This document shows positions 15,839 through 24,249 of a stretch of DNA of 24,370 bases, one piece after another (the stretch's first letter is position 1; each line of letters begins with the position of its first letter). The position numbers and the translations under genes are program-made. The stretch is from contig CAMOMX010000028.1 of the NCBI GenBank assembly GCA_946620035.1, forward strand, positions 1 through 24,370, written 5' to 3'. The notes below the pieces were generated by a model. The model did not search any database. It worked only from the letters and a program-made list of their open reading frames with translations, and was not told the DNA's origin. The stretch is from CAG-791 sp003447895. GTDB taxonomy: Bacteria > Bacillota > Clostridia > Lachnospirales > Lachnospiraceae.

Positions 15839-18204
15839 CTCATTCCCTTTCTCTTCTCATTCCCTTTCCTTCTGCGGGCCTTGCCGTGAGCTCTCCCGGC
15901 TTTGCCGGACAGAACCCTTCCGGTGCGGTCCATGCGAAGACTCTTTTTCTTTTTGCCGGTCTCTTTTCCGGCCTTCTTCTTTTCGGACTCCCTGCCGGCG
16001 TTTCTGCCGTCGGCCTTACCGCTTCCGGCCCCGGAACTGCCTTTTCTCCTGTCTTCGCGGTCAAAGCTCCTCTGCCGGAAGTCTGCCGGAACAAAGTCCA
16101 CGGTCCTTCTCATGGGGTCAGCCCCGGAGACCTCAATGTCCATCTTCTGGCCGAGTGTATATTTTGCCCCCGTGTACTCACCAACCAGTATATACTGTTT
16201 GTCGTCATAATAGTAGAAATCATCAGTTAAATCGCTGATGCGGATCATGCCTTCCACGGTATCGGGAAGTTCTACGTAAATTCCCCATGAAGTGATGCCG
16301 GAAATGATGCCCGTGTGGGTCTCTCCGACTTTTCCTTCCATGTACTGGGCCTTCTTGAGCTTGACCGTCTCTCGCTCCGCTTCGGCCGCGCGCTGCTCCA
16401 TGGCGGAGCTTCTCAGGGCCGCGCCCGGAAGAGAGAGGTTAAGCCTGTCGATCGTGTCCGCTGTCATCTCCCCGCGAAGCCAGTACTTGAGACTTCTGTG
16501 AACCAGAAGGTCCGGATAGCGGCGGATGGGCGATGTGAAATGGCAGTAATAGCTGAGTGCGAGGCCGAAGTGCCCCTCACAGCCCGTGGCGTACTGCGCC
16601 CTCTGCATGCAGCGAAGGACCATTCTGCTGAGCATCCCCTCCTCCGGGGTTCCCTTCAGCTTTTCCAGGAGGTCCCGAATTTGGGAAGGGTGTACATCCC
16701 CCTGTCCGGGCCTGAACCGGTAGCCGAATCCCCTGACGAACTGTGCAAGCTCCCGCATCCTGTCCGCAGCCGGGGCGCCGTGCACGCGGTATACGGACGG
16801 AATTTCGAGGAACACACAGTGTCTGGCCACCGTCTCATTGGCAAGGAGCATGAAGTCCTCGATCAGGTCGGTCTCCTCGGTCCTCTCTCTCACGGCAATC
16901 TCGATGGGACGTCCCGTTTCGTCCAGGACGACCTTGGCCTCGGGGAAGTCAAAATCGATGCTGCCCCTCTCTTCTCTCTTTTTCTTAAGGAGCGCGGCCA
17001 GCTTTCTCATCTTGCGGAGCATCCTGGCCAGCCGGAGCGTTCTTCCCTTGATTCCCCGGTAGCCCTGCCAGGCAAGGCTTTGCGCGATCTCGCTGTCGTC
17101 TCCCTCTGTAAAGAGCCTCATGACGCCGTTATAGGAGAGCCTTGCGTCCACATGGATCACGGATTCCGTGATTTCGTAGTCCGTCACTTCTCCTTTGTCA
17201 TCGATGGTCATAAGGCAGCTCATGGCGAGCCTGTCCTCGCCCGCGTTCAGGGAACAGATTCCGTTGGACAGCTTTCTCGGAAGCATGGGAATGACGCGGT
17301 CCGCCAGATAGACACTGGTCCCGCGGTTTAAAGCCTCTTTGTCGAGGGCAGACCCCTCCGTGACATATTCGGCCACATCGGCAATATGAACGCCCAGCTT
17401 CCAGAGGCCTTCTTCCCTCACAAGGGAGATGGCGTCATCGATGTCCTTGGTGTCTTCGCCGTCGATCGTCACGGTCGGGAGCGCGCGAAGATCCCTGCGG
17501 GCGGAAACGGAAGCTCCGGCATCCATAAGGCCGGTTTCCTCTTCCGGATCGTATTCTATGTGATCCGGCAGGCGGCCGGCTTCCTTCAGCGCTTCCTCCG
17601 GAAACTCCGTCGGGATCCCGTATCCCCTGACCAGGGACAGAATGTCCACGCCGGGGTCTGTGATATGCCCGAGGATCTCCGTGATCTGACCGACCGGGTC
17701 CTCGCCCGTCACACTGTATCTGGTGAGATCTGCCACGACCTTGTGGCCCTGCATGGCGCTCTTCTCTTTCCCCACCGGAATGTCCACTTCAAAGGGGATC
17801 TTGGGGTTGTCCGGGGTCACGACGCCGGCGATCGTAAAGCCTGCCCGCTTTCCCTTCTTTCCGCTTCCGGACGGCGCGCTGTAGGTCTTTTCAAGGGGCC
17901 TTCCGAAGGGGTGATAGGTGCCGACGACCTGTTTGATCCCTCTCTCGAGGATCGCAGTCACTTCCGCCTCCGCTCTTTTTCCCCGGCTGTTGTCAAAATA
18001 GCCGCCCTCGCTTTCGCTTCCCCGCAGGATCCGCACTTCCACGGTGTCTCCGTACATGGCACCGCCGTCACAGCCCTCGGGGATGAAGAGGTCCCGCTCA
18101 AATCCTTCGACCTTCACAAACCCGAATCCGCGGGCGTTGCTGTCGAAAGTTCCTGTATATCGTGTATCTTTTCTGTATTCTGTATTTTTTTCTGTGTAGG
18201 TCAT
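15835..18204 (-). CDS. rnr: ribonuclease R
   Basis: RNase R (789 aa) is a processive 3'-5' exoribonuclease that degrades structured RNA and, with SmpB-tmRNA, nonstop mRNAs. Order of domains: cold-shock OB domains (from about residue 16, YTGTFDSNARGFGFV, to about 180), the RNB catalytic domain with the metal-binding Asp set D248, D254, D256 and D257 and the HFTSPIRRYPDL segment (555-566, R561/R562), an S1 domain (about 622-705), and an 84-residue Lys/Arg-rich tail. The N-terminal helix-turn-helix of about 65 residues seen in the B. subtilis enzyme is missing. The ATG at 18204 is the only start codon before the first OB domain, and its AAAGGAG (18208-18214) is just 3 nt away, unusually close. 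A terminator sits 16 nt upstream of the start. The end overlaps smpB by 4 bp. Confidence 0.96.
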   Translation of the reverse strand: MTYTEKNTEYRKDTRYTGTFDSNARGFGFVKVEGFERDLFIPEGCDGGAMYGDTVEVRILRGSESEGGYFDNSRGKRAEAEVTAILERGIKQVVGTYHPFGRPLEKTYSAPSGSGKKGKRAGFTIAGVVTPDNPKIPFEVDIPVGKEKSAMQGHKVVADLTRYSVTGEDPVGQITEILGHITDPGVDILSLVRGYGIPTEFPEEALKEAGRLPDHIEYDPEEETGLMDAGASVSARRDLRALPTVTIDGEDTKDIDDAISLVREEGLWKLGVHIADVAEYVTEGSALDKEALNRGTSVYLADRVIPMLPRKLSNGICSLNAGEDRLAMSCLMTIDDKGEVTDYEITESVIHVDARLSYNGVMRLFTEGDDSEIAQSLAWQGYRGIKGRTLRLARMLRKMRKLAALLKKKREERGSIDFDFPEAKVVLDETGRPIEIAVRERTEETDLIEDFMLLANETVARHCVFLEIPSVYRVHGAPAADRMRELAQFVRGFGYRFRPGQGDVHPSQIRDLLEKLKGTPEEGMLSRMVLRCMQRAQYATGCEGHFGLALSYYCHFTSPIRRYPDLLVHRSLKYWLRGEMTADTIDRLNLSLPGAALRSSAMEQRAAEAERETVKLKKAQYMEGKVGETHTGIISGITSWGIYVELPDTVEGMIRISDLTDDFYYYDDKQYILVGEYTGAKYTLGQKMDIEVSGADPMRRTVDFVPADFRQRSFDREDRRKGSSGAGSGKADGRNAGRESEKKKAGKETGKKKKSLRMDRTGRVLSGKAGRAHGKARRRKGNEKRKGMR

Positions 18205-18220
18205 ATTCTCCTTTGGTTCT

Positions 18221-18250
18221 AAAAAAAACTCCTGCTGCCGCAGGAGTTTT
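18221..18250 (-). terminator. intrinsic terminator/attenuator between secG and rnr
   Basis: On the minus strand ACTCCTGC, a GGCA loop and GCAGGAGT form a perfect stem that flanking A/T pairs extend, followed by eight T residues (18221-18228). Only 16 nt separate the T-run from the rnr start codon, and the rnr ribosome binding site lies within them. No promoter fits in between, so rnr transcription must pass through this hairpin or start upstream of it. Confidence 0.88.
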
Positions 18251-18264
18251 CATGAATTCATTTT

Positions 18265-18286
18265 ATGCTGATCATATGCTGATCAC
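18265..18286. repeat. tandem 11-bp repeat ATGCTGATCA(T/C) upstream of rnr
   Basis: ATGCTGATCAT (18265-18275) is followed at once by ATGCTGATCAC (18276-18286). Each contains the palindrome TGATCA. It lies between the secG stop and the terminator in front of rnr, where an rnr promoter could sit; I see no well-spaced -35/-10 pair. It could be a small operator or chance. Confidence 0.35.
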
Positions 18287-18323
18287 ACCAACCGCCCGAC
18301 AAAGCTCTGTCTTAAAAGGCCCG

Positions 18324-18563
18324 TCAGAAAAGCTGTGTATTGAGAAGGATGGCCAGTACAAAGAAGGCGATGACGAGGCCTGTCGTAAACTTTACAAGAA
18401 AGCCTTCCATTGAGCGTCCTTTGTTCTTGCCCCAGTATGTCTCGGCGGCACCGCTGATCGCGCCAAGTCCCTGAGATCTTCCTTCCTGCATAAGAATAAC
18501 AACTGTCATCACAATACTCACTGCTATAATTGCGACTGTTAAGATCCCGCGAATAACACCCAT
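18324..18563 (-). CDS. secG: preprotein translocase subunit SecG
   Basis: SecG (79 aa) is the small subunit of the SecYEG membrane channel and supports export of proteins with signal peptides. It has two membrane segments (about 7-26 and 57-77) joined by a loop with the family motif LMQEGRSQGLGAISGAAETYWGK split over residues 24-46, including the conserved GLGAISG. The length is normal. The ATG at 18563 has AGGTGG 8 nt upstream. It has its own promoter (18637-18665) and a terminator after it. The position before rnr-smpB-ssrA is the common order in Bacillota. Confidence 0.95.
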   Translation of the reverse strand: MGVIRGILTVAIIAVSIVMTVVILMQEGRSQGLGAISGAAETYWGKNKGRSMEGFLVKFTTGLVIAFFVLAILLNTQLF

Positions 18564-18604
18564 TTTCTATTCCACCTTATTATCAATCAATTTGCTTCCT
18601 GCAA

Positions 18605-18626
18605 GGCACACCTTCGGTGATGTGCC
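18605..18626 (-). promoter_or_regulatory. hairpin in the secG leader
   Basis: GGCAC(A) at one end pairs with (T)GTGCC at the other, with an inner ACC/GGT stem, near the predicted 5' end of the secG mRNA. No T-run follows on the minus strand, so it is more likely a stabilising leader hairpin than a terminator. Alternatively it ends transcription from the PBP gene inefficiently. Confidence 0.35.
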
Positions 18627-18636
18627 AAACATTGTT

Positions 18637-18665
18637 ATCCTAACACGTTCCCGGCCGGAAATCAA
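18637..18665 (-). promoter_or_regulatory. promoter of secG
   Basis: TTGATT (18660-18665) and TAGGAT (18637-18642) are 17 bp apart, with TGT in front of the -10 box giving an extended -10. The predicted start is near 18630, so the leader is about 66 nt. Confidence 0.65.
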
Positions 18666-18673
18666 GACTGTTC

Positions 18674-20221
18674 TCATTCCTCGCCAAAAAATGCGTCAAA
18701 GATCTGCCCCGCCACCGGAACGGCATAGCTCGATCCCATTCCTTTGCCCTCGATGAGGACTGTCACGCAGACCTTCGGGTTCTCGAGAGGCGCAAATCCC
18801 GTAAACCAGGCGTGGGAGCTCTTGTTGTTGTCAAACTCCGCGCTGCCCGTCTTTCCGCAGGCCTCATAGTCTCTTCCGCTTAGAGAGGACGCCGTTCCGT
18901 CCGTCACGACAGAGCGCATGAGCTGCGCGACTTCATTCGCCACTTCCTCCGACATGAGGGCTCCGTATTCCTGCGGTTCATAGAACCGGAGCGCCCTTCC
19001 CTTCGCGTCGTGAAGCTCATCCACAAGATGCGGCTTCATCAGTACGCCGCCGTTTGCGACAGCCGCCGTGATCAGGTTCAAATGAAGCGGCGTCATCGCG
19101 GTCGTGCCCTGTCCGATGGACATCTGCATGATTCCCTCTGTCGACAGTGTGTCGGGCATGTTGATCGAGCTTCGCACATAGGGAAGGTCGTAGGGGAGCT
19201 TCTGGTTAAAGAGAAGTCTTTTCAGCGTCTGTGACATGGACTCCTCCGTGATCTCATTGACGCCGATATTGGCAAAGGAAGCGTTGCAGGAGTGCGCGAA
19301 GGAATCCTCGAGGTCGACCGTCCCGTGGACCTCATATTCATAGCAGTGTATGCTCTCTCCGCCCTCCTCAAATACGCCGGAGCACTCGTAGCTGTAGTCC
19401 TCGAGCAGTTCCGGTTTCTCCTCCAGAAGGTCAATGCAGTCCACGATCTTGAAAGTCGAACCGGGCGGGTACAGTCCCTGCGTAGCCCGGTTTAAGAGGG
19501 TCCCCGACTCGTTGTCTTCGATGAGGCTCTGCCACCTCTCCGCGATCTCATTGGGGTCGTAGTCAGGCTTTGACACCATCGCCAGGATCCTTCCTGTCGA
19601 GGGCTCCGTGACGATCACGGCGCCTTCATAGTTTCCCATCGCGTCATAGGTCGCCTGCTGAAGCTCCGGGTCGAGCGATGTGATCAGGTTGTTTCCGGGA
19701 TAGAGCTTGTCATCCGCGTCTTCCTTTTCGTCGTACCGCACTTTTTCGGAGAGAGGGAGGTTGGAGTGAAGGAGGTCATACTTGAAGTACTCCTCGAGCC
19801 CGCTCCCGCCCATCTGCGAATAGCCGACGACATGGGCATAGACGCTTCCGAAAGGATAGACCCTGGTCTGTACGGCGTTTCCGTCCCCGTCAAGTCCCGT
19901 CTCCGTTGTCGCAAGGAGCGTCTCCGAGTCGCTGGCATAGATATTGCCTCTTCGGATCCTCGTCTCCAGGAGTTCATCCCTTTTATTATAGTCGTTGTCA
20001 AAGAGTTTTACTTTGTCCGCTATGGCGGACCTTGTAAAGTAGAAGCACATCCAGCCAAACAGAACCGCGAACACAATGGCAAAAAACAGGATATGAAATC
20101 TCGCCGCTTTGCGCGCTTTTTCCGCCTTGGCCATCTCCCCCGGGTCAAAATCCGCAGGCCTGAAAGCCGGTCCCTGGGAGCCCGGTGCTCCTCCTTCCGC
20201 TTTTTTTCTTTTTCCAAACAT
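18674..20221 (-). CDS. class B penicillin-binding protein (peptidoglycan transpeptidase)
   Basis: A 515-aa membrane-anchored D,D-transpeptidase that cross-links peptidoglycan outside the membrane. After a cytoplasmic N-terminus there is one membrane segment (about 43-63), a pedestal region (about 68-190), then the transpeptidase domain with S255TFK (SxxK), S311CN (SxN) and K457TGS (KTG). No glycosyltransferase or PASTA domain is present. The ATG at 20221 has AGAGGA 7 nt upstream; a TTG at 20287 would overlap the preceding gene and is less likely. It follows a SEDS glycosyltransferase by 55 bp, the usual pairing of a SEDS polymerase with its cognate class B PBP. Whether the pair serves division, elongation or sporulation cannot be told from sequence alone. 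Confidence 0.94.
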   Translation of the reverse strand: MFGKRKKAEGGAPGSQGPAFRPADFDPGEMAKAEKARKAARFHILFFAIVFAVLFGWMCFYFTRSAIADKVKLFDNDYNKRDELLETRIRRGNIYASDSETLLATTETGLDGDGNAVQTRVYPFGSVYAHVVGYSQMGGSGLEEYFKYDLLHSNLPLSEKVRYDEKEDADDKLYPGNNLITSLDPELQQATYDAMGNYEGAVIVTEPSTGRILAMVSKPDYDPNEIAERWQSLIEDNESGTLLNRATQGLYPPGSTFKIVDCIDLLEEKPELLEDYSYECSGVFEEGGESIHCYEYEVHGTVDLEDSFAHSCNASFANIGVNEITEESMSQTLKRLLFNQKLPYDLPYVRSSINMPDTLSTEGIMQMSIGQGTTAMTPLHLNLITAAVANGGVLMKPHLVDELHDAKGRALRFYEPQEYGALMSEEVANEVAQLMRSVVTDGTASSLSGRDYEACGKTGSAEFDNNKSSHAWFTGFAPLENPKVCVTVLIEGKGMGSSYAVPVAGQIFDAFFGEE

Positions 20222-20276
20222 ATGCCAGTCCTCTTCGGGATCCAAGTCCCGCTCCGCAGGTCTTGTCCGCCGCAGG

Positions 20277-21785
20277 TTACACCTCAAAGCCGTCTATATT
20301 TTCATAATCCTTGCTCGGATCATAGATCGGCACGCCCTTGAAATCTTTGTAGAAATCCGCGTCGGCACTGCTCATGCCCGGATTTCCCGTCCGGCTCTCC
20401 CCCTGCACGCTCCGCTCCGCGTTTTCATACAGGTGGGAATGGCTGTACATCCTTCTCTCCTCCTCATACCGGAGCCGGAACCTCTCGAGTCTCTCCTCCT
20501 GCAGCATGAAGATCGCACTCACGATGCCGAACATGATAAAGGTGGCCAGCACCGAGCTTCCTCCGTAGCTCACAAGCGGAAGGGTCACTCCCGTGAGCGG
20601 GATAAACCTCACTTCTCCGCCGATAGTCAGAAACGCCTGGAAGATGAAAGCTGTCGCGGTCCCAAACGTATAGAGCTGGTAGAACTTATTGGAGTAGCTT
20701 CCCGCAAGGAGCAGAAAATCTGTAAAAATATTGAGGCACACAAGGATCAGGCAGATCCCGAACACAATGCCCATCTCCTCGATGATCGCCGCGAAGATAA
20801 AGTCGGACTCCACAAAGGGGATGCTCGACGGCATTCCCTGCATGAGTCCCGCGCCGAACAGGCCGCCGAAACTGATCGCGAAGAGCGCCTGCGTGATCTG
20901 GTAGCCGCTGCTGTCGATGGTCGCCCAGGGGTCTAAGAATACGGAGACCCTGACCCGGATGTGGGAGAACAAAAAATAGCATAGGACCGCTCCGACTGCG
21001 GCCAAAAGGATCCCTCCGAACAGATAGGACCATTTTCCGGTGGACAGAAAAAGGAGCGACAGATAGACCACAAAGAAGATCAGCGCGCTCCCCAGGTCTC
21101 TTGAGAGCATCAGGATCCCTACGTGTGCCACAGCCGCACCGGTCAATAGCGCCAGATGCTGCTTGGTATTCTCCTCACAGAACGCGCTGGACATAAACAG
21201 GATAAACAATATTTTGACAAATTCGCTCGGCTGGAAGGTCATGCCCGCGATCGTGTAGCTGAGCTTGGACCCGTTTGTGATCGATCCCAGAAGGAGCACG
21301 CCGGCCAGGGCGGCAATGCCGAGGATCCCGTACAGGTAGGTGCCCTTTCGGAGGGAATCGAGGTGCTTTCTGATCAGCGGGAAAAGCAGCATGAAGATAA
21401 TTCCGGCCAGCGCGATCAGAAGCTGCTTGCGGGCCTTTACATGGTTGATCCTGGAGATCATCACCATGCCGATGCTGAACATCATGAGAATATTGTTGAT
21501 CATCAGCATATTGGCGCTTTTGTAGAGGATCCGGTACAGGACCGCCGTCCACAGGACAATGATCGTCACCAGGATCCCGAATATGAAGAGGTCTTCGTCC
21601 CGGGCGAGAATTGCCATGGTCAGATACGCATTGATCGTAAATACAGCCATGCACAGCCGTTGGAGCACCTCAAAGGAGCGCCTGGCCTCGCGCGAAGCCG
21701 GAAGCGCCGCATAGGCAAGCACTGTAAACAGCACCATGGATGCCGCAATCAGATATTTACTGTAAGAAACTGCATATGCCTGCAT
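20277..21785 (-). CDS. SEDS family peptidoglycan glycosyltransferase (FtsW/RodA/SpoVE type)
   Basis: A 502-aa polytopic membrane enzyme that polymerises lipid II into glycan strands. Several hydrophobic segments run from residue 11 to about 428. SEDS motifs are present: FQPSEFVK (184-191), SRDLGSA (228-234), whose Asp230 matches the catalytic Asp of RodA, QITQALFAISFGGLFGAGL (296-314), ESDFIFAAIIEEMG (326-339) and PLVSYGGSS (403-411). A soluble tail of about 70 residues follows the last membrane segment. The longer open frame begins upstream, but the ATG at 21785 has AAGGA 10 nt before it and starts the first membrane helix. It lies 34 bp after the U32 gene and 55 bp before the cognate PBP, so probably one operon. 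Confidence 0.94.
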   Translation of the reverse strand: MQAYAVSYSKYLIAASMVLFTVLAYAALPASREARRSFEVLQRLCMAVFTINAYLTMAILARDEDLFIFGILVTIIVLWTAVLYRILYKSANMLMINNILMMFSIGMVMISRINHVKARKQLLIALAGIIFMLLFPLIRKHLDSLRKGTYLYGILGIAALAGVLLLGSITNGSKLSYTIAGMTFQPSEFVKILFILFMSSAFCEENTKQHLALLTGAAVAHVGILMLSRDLGSALIFFVVYLSLLFLSTGKWSYLFGGILLAAVGAVLCYFLFSHIRVRVSVFLDPWATIDSSGYQITQALFAISFGGLFGAGLMQGMPSSIPFVESDFIFAAIIEEMGIVFGICLILVCLNIFTDFLLLAGSYSNKFYQLYTFGTATAFIFQAFLTIGGEVRFIPLTGVTLPLVSYGGSSVLATFIMFGIVSAIFMLQEERLERFRLRYEEERRMYSHSHLYENAERSVQGESRTGNPGMSSADADFYKDFKGVPIYDPSKDYENIDGFEV

Positions 21786-21819
21786 AGTATCACCGTCCTT
21801 ATGTAGGGGCCTCTCCCCG

Positions 21820-24093
21820 TCAGAGCGCGCTCTTTCGGTAATGCCCCGTCGTGAAGTTCCTGAAGACTTTGTCCTCTCCCGGCCCTGCGCCATGCGCCAT
21901 GTAGAAGCGGAGTATGCTTTCCGTCTCCTCTCCGCTTTCCGTTGTAAACGATAAGATCCATCCCGCCGCGCTCATAAGAAGCGGGTCCTTCTTTTTCACA
22001 AACGTGTGAAGGGACAGTGGAAGACTGTTGTAGATCACATTGCTGCAGTGCCCGCAGATACATCGAACGGGAAACTGCATGCCCTTTCTGTCCTCGATGC
22101 GAAACATCTCCTTTTCCGCATGGGTGCACCTGCCGGCGGTCTTCTTTACGCAGCCCGCCGTGATCATCATGGGGATCCTTCCGTAGACCGGGATCAGCTG
22201 CCGGTCACGGGTGCCCTCCAGCAGAGGCGCAAGGTCCTTCGCCGAGAGCTCCCATCCGGTGCTGACCATCGCGCAGTGTTCCATAAGAACCCGGCTTGAA
22301 GCCCGGTTCCACTGATAGAGAGAACCGTCCGCTATGATCTGCCCACTATATCCTTCTTTTTCCAAAAAATCAAGTTCTTCGAGGTTTCTTACCAAAAACC
22401 CCTTAAACTGCCGCGCCTTCCCGTACAGCTTTTTCATGGCGCTCAGGCTCCCTGCCCGAAAGACGGGCGGAAGCGCCATGTAGAGGTCTCTGCAGCCATT
22501 TTTCTCAATATAGGCCGTGATCTCCGGGGTTTCTTCCGCGATGATCCGCCTGACGCCGCTCCGAAGCGCCGCCTCCAGCTGGGGGGCCGTGAGGACCTGG
22601 GCCCAGATCTCGGGGCCGCCGTTCTTTCCGGTGTATTCGGGTTCAGTCCCCGCAGACTCGGACTCCGGCTTCGACTCGCATTCGGATTGAGTATCGGATC
22701 CGGATTCGGGACTGCGCGCCCCGGCATCGTCTGACGGCCGCCGGGCTGCCTCCCGGAGAATCTCCTCCTCCAGAAGCTGCAGGGCGTCCCTTCGGAGGCT
22801 GTTGAGAGATGCCACAGGAAGAAAGATCTCCCCTCGGATCTCTGCTTCGAGACGGGAGAAGGTAAAGACCGAATCCCCGGTCTTTTTGAGCCGCTTTTCG
22901 ACTTCTTCCGGGGACAGGGGCCTCTTCACCGCCGGCTGCACTTCCTCGCCGGTCGCGGTGACCTCCACGGTCCGGCCCCCGTGCTCTGCGGTGACGGTCA
23001 GCTGCGCGCGGCAGCCGGGCTCCAGGACCGCTTTTCCCCGGATCTCCTTTTTCAGGGGTTCATCCAGATACTCCCTCTCAATCTCCGCGAGCACCGCCTC
23101 GTCGGTCCCCGTATATCCGGGCTTTGTGATCGTCAGGAGCTCTTTTCCGTTTCTCTTGTAATAGTAGCCGGTGCTGAGCTCCGACCGCAGATACAGGGAG
23201 CGGAGTCTTCGCATATCTTCCTGCGATACCTTCCACGGTTTCTTTCTCCCTGCGGCGTCCCATTTGACGTAGCGGTCTATATATTTTCGATACAGCGCGG
23301 TGACTCCCGCCGCGTAGTGAGGGCTCTTCATCCGCCCCTCGATCTTGAAAGAGTCGATCCCGGCGTCGATCAGGTCCGGCAAAATCTCCAGCACGCACAG
23401 ATCCCGCATGGAGAGCGGATACTTCTCTCCTTTTCCGCCTCCGACACTGACCTCTTTCCCGCTTTCGTCCAGGATCTTATAGGGCAGCCGACAGGTCCCG
23501 GCGCATCGCCCGCGGTTTCCGCTCCGCCCGCCGAGAAAACTTGACAGGAGACACCTTCCCGAGTACGAGTAGCACATCGCGCCGTGGATAAAGCATTCTA
23601 TGTCGACCGGCTCCTCTCTCTTGATCCTTCGGATCTCCTCCAGGGACAGCTCCCTTGCGGGCACCACCCTCCTGATCCCCATCTTCTTTAGAAAACGGAC
23701 GGATTCAGGGCCTGTGACGGACATCTGCGTGGACGCGTGAAGCTCGAGCCCGGGGCAGCTCTCATGAAGCGCCGACAATACACCGAGGTCCTGTACGATG
23801 ACGCCGTCCAGCCCTTCTCTGTAGAGATTTCGGGCAAAATCCAGCGTCTCAGAAAGCTCGCTCTCTTTGGTCAGGACATTCAGGGTCAGATAGACCTTCC
23901 TTCCGAACAGATGCGCTTCTCTGATCGACCTTATGATGTCCTCTGTCGTGAAATTTTCCGCGTATGCCCTCGCGCCGAATTTCTCGCCGCCGAGGTAGAC
24001 CGCGTCCGCGCCCGCCTTGATCGCGCCCAGGAAGGCCTTTCTGCCTCCCGCGGGAGCCAGGAGCTCCGGAAGCTTTTTCCCAACGCTCTCCAT
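21820..24093 (-). CDS. U32 family protein with C-terminal DUF3656-like region (RlhA-like)
   Basis: A 757-aa cytoplasmic protein of the collagenase-like U32 family. Members once called peptidases include RlhA and TrhP, which hydroxylate RNA and use an iron-sulfur cluster. The N-terminal TIM-barrel part starts LPELLAPAGG, and the signature IECFIHGAMCYSYSGRC (165-181) with C174 and C181, then C197 and C201, is intact. A second Cys set lies at 678-683 (CICGHC). A Ser/Glu/Pro-rich linker (about 450-490) separates this from the C-terminal region that larger, RlhA-like members carry. The ATG at 24093 has GAGGT 7 nt upstream; a TTG at 24135 lies in the preceding hairpin. It heads a likely operon with the SEDS and PBP genes. 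RNA hydroxylation is the best guess; peptidase activity is unproven. Confidence 0.92.
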   Translation of the reverse strand: MESVGKKLPELLAPAGGRKAFLGAIKAGADAVYLGGEKFGARAYAENFTTEDIIRSIREAHLFGRKVYLTLNVLTKESELSETLDFARNLYREGLDGVIVQDLGVLSALHESCPGLELHASTQMSVTGPESVRFLKKMGIRRVVPARELSLEEIRRIKREEPVDIECFIHGAMCYSYSGRCLLSSFLGGRSGNRGRCAGTCRLPYKILDESGKEVSVGGGKGEKYPLSMRDLCVLEILPDLIDAGIDSFKIEGRMKSPHYAAGVTALYRKYIDRYVKWDAAGRKKPWKVSQEDMRRLRSLYLRSELSTGYYYKRNGKELLTITKPGYTGTDEAVLAEIEREYLDEPLKKEIRGKAVLEPGCRAQLTVTAEHGGRTVEVTATGEEVQPAVKRPLSPEEVEKRLKKTGDSVFTFSRLEAEIRGEIFLPVASLNSLRRDALQLLEEEILREAARRPSDDAGARSPESGSDTQSECESKPESESAGTEPEYTGKNGGPEIWAQVLTAPQLEAALRSGVRRIIAEETPEITAYIEKNGCRDLYMALPPVFRAGSLSAMKKLYGKARQFKGFLVRNLEELDFLEKEGYSGQIIADGSLYQWNRASSRVLMEHCAMVSTGWELSAKDLAPLLEGTRDRQLIPVYGRIPMMITAGCVKKTAGRCTHAEKEMFRIEDRKGMQFPVRCICGHCSNVIYNSLPLSLHTFVKKKDPLLMSAAGWILSFTTESGEETESILRFYMAHGAGPGEDKVFRNFTTGHYRKSAL

Positions 24094-24128
24094 TCTATGC
24101 ACCTCGATCTCTGCGCTTTTCAGGGGCC

Positions 24129-24163
24129 AAAACAAAGAAGGCGCAGACTATACCGCCTGCGCC
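24129..24163 (-). terminator. terminator-like hairpin in front of the U32 gene
   Basis: On the minus strand GGCGCAG, a 10-nt loop and CTGCGCC form a 7-bp GC-rich stem followed by TTCTTTGTTTT. It fits a terminator for the gene ending at 24250. Only 35 nt separate it from the U32 start codon and I see no promoter there. The other 90 nt of this gap have weak -10-like hexamers (CATAAT, GATACT) without -35 partners. Confidence 0.6.
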
Positions 24164-24249
24164 TGCTGCCTTTTCCTTCCACATACGAATACCGGCAGGC
24201 GCACAATTCAGTATCATCCTGATTATGTGACGTAATTCCGGCACACACC

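Noticed and set aside
16315..17331. Plus-strand open frame of 338 codons opposite rnr
   Set aside because: Antisense shadow of the RNB catalytic domain; it has no protein-like features.
18605..18626. Hairpin between the PBP and secG genes as an intrinsic terminator
   Set aside because: No T-run follows on the minus strand, and it lies downstream of the secG promoter, so it is kept only as a leader hairpin.
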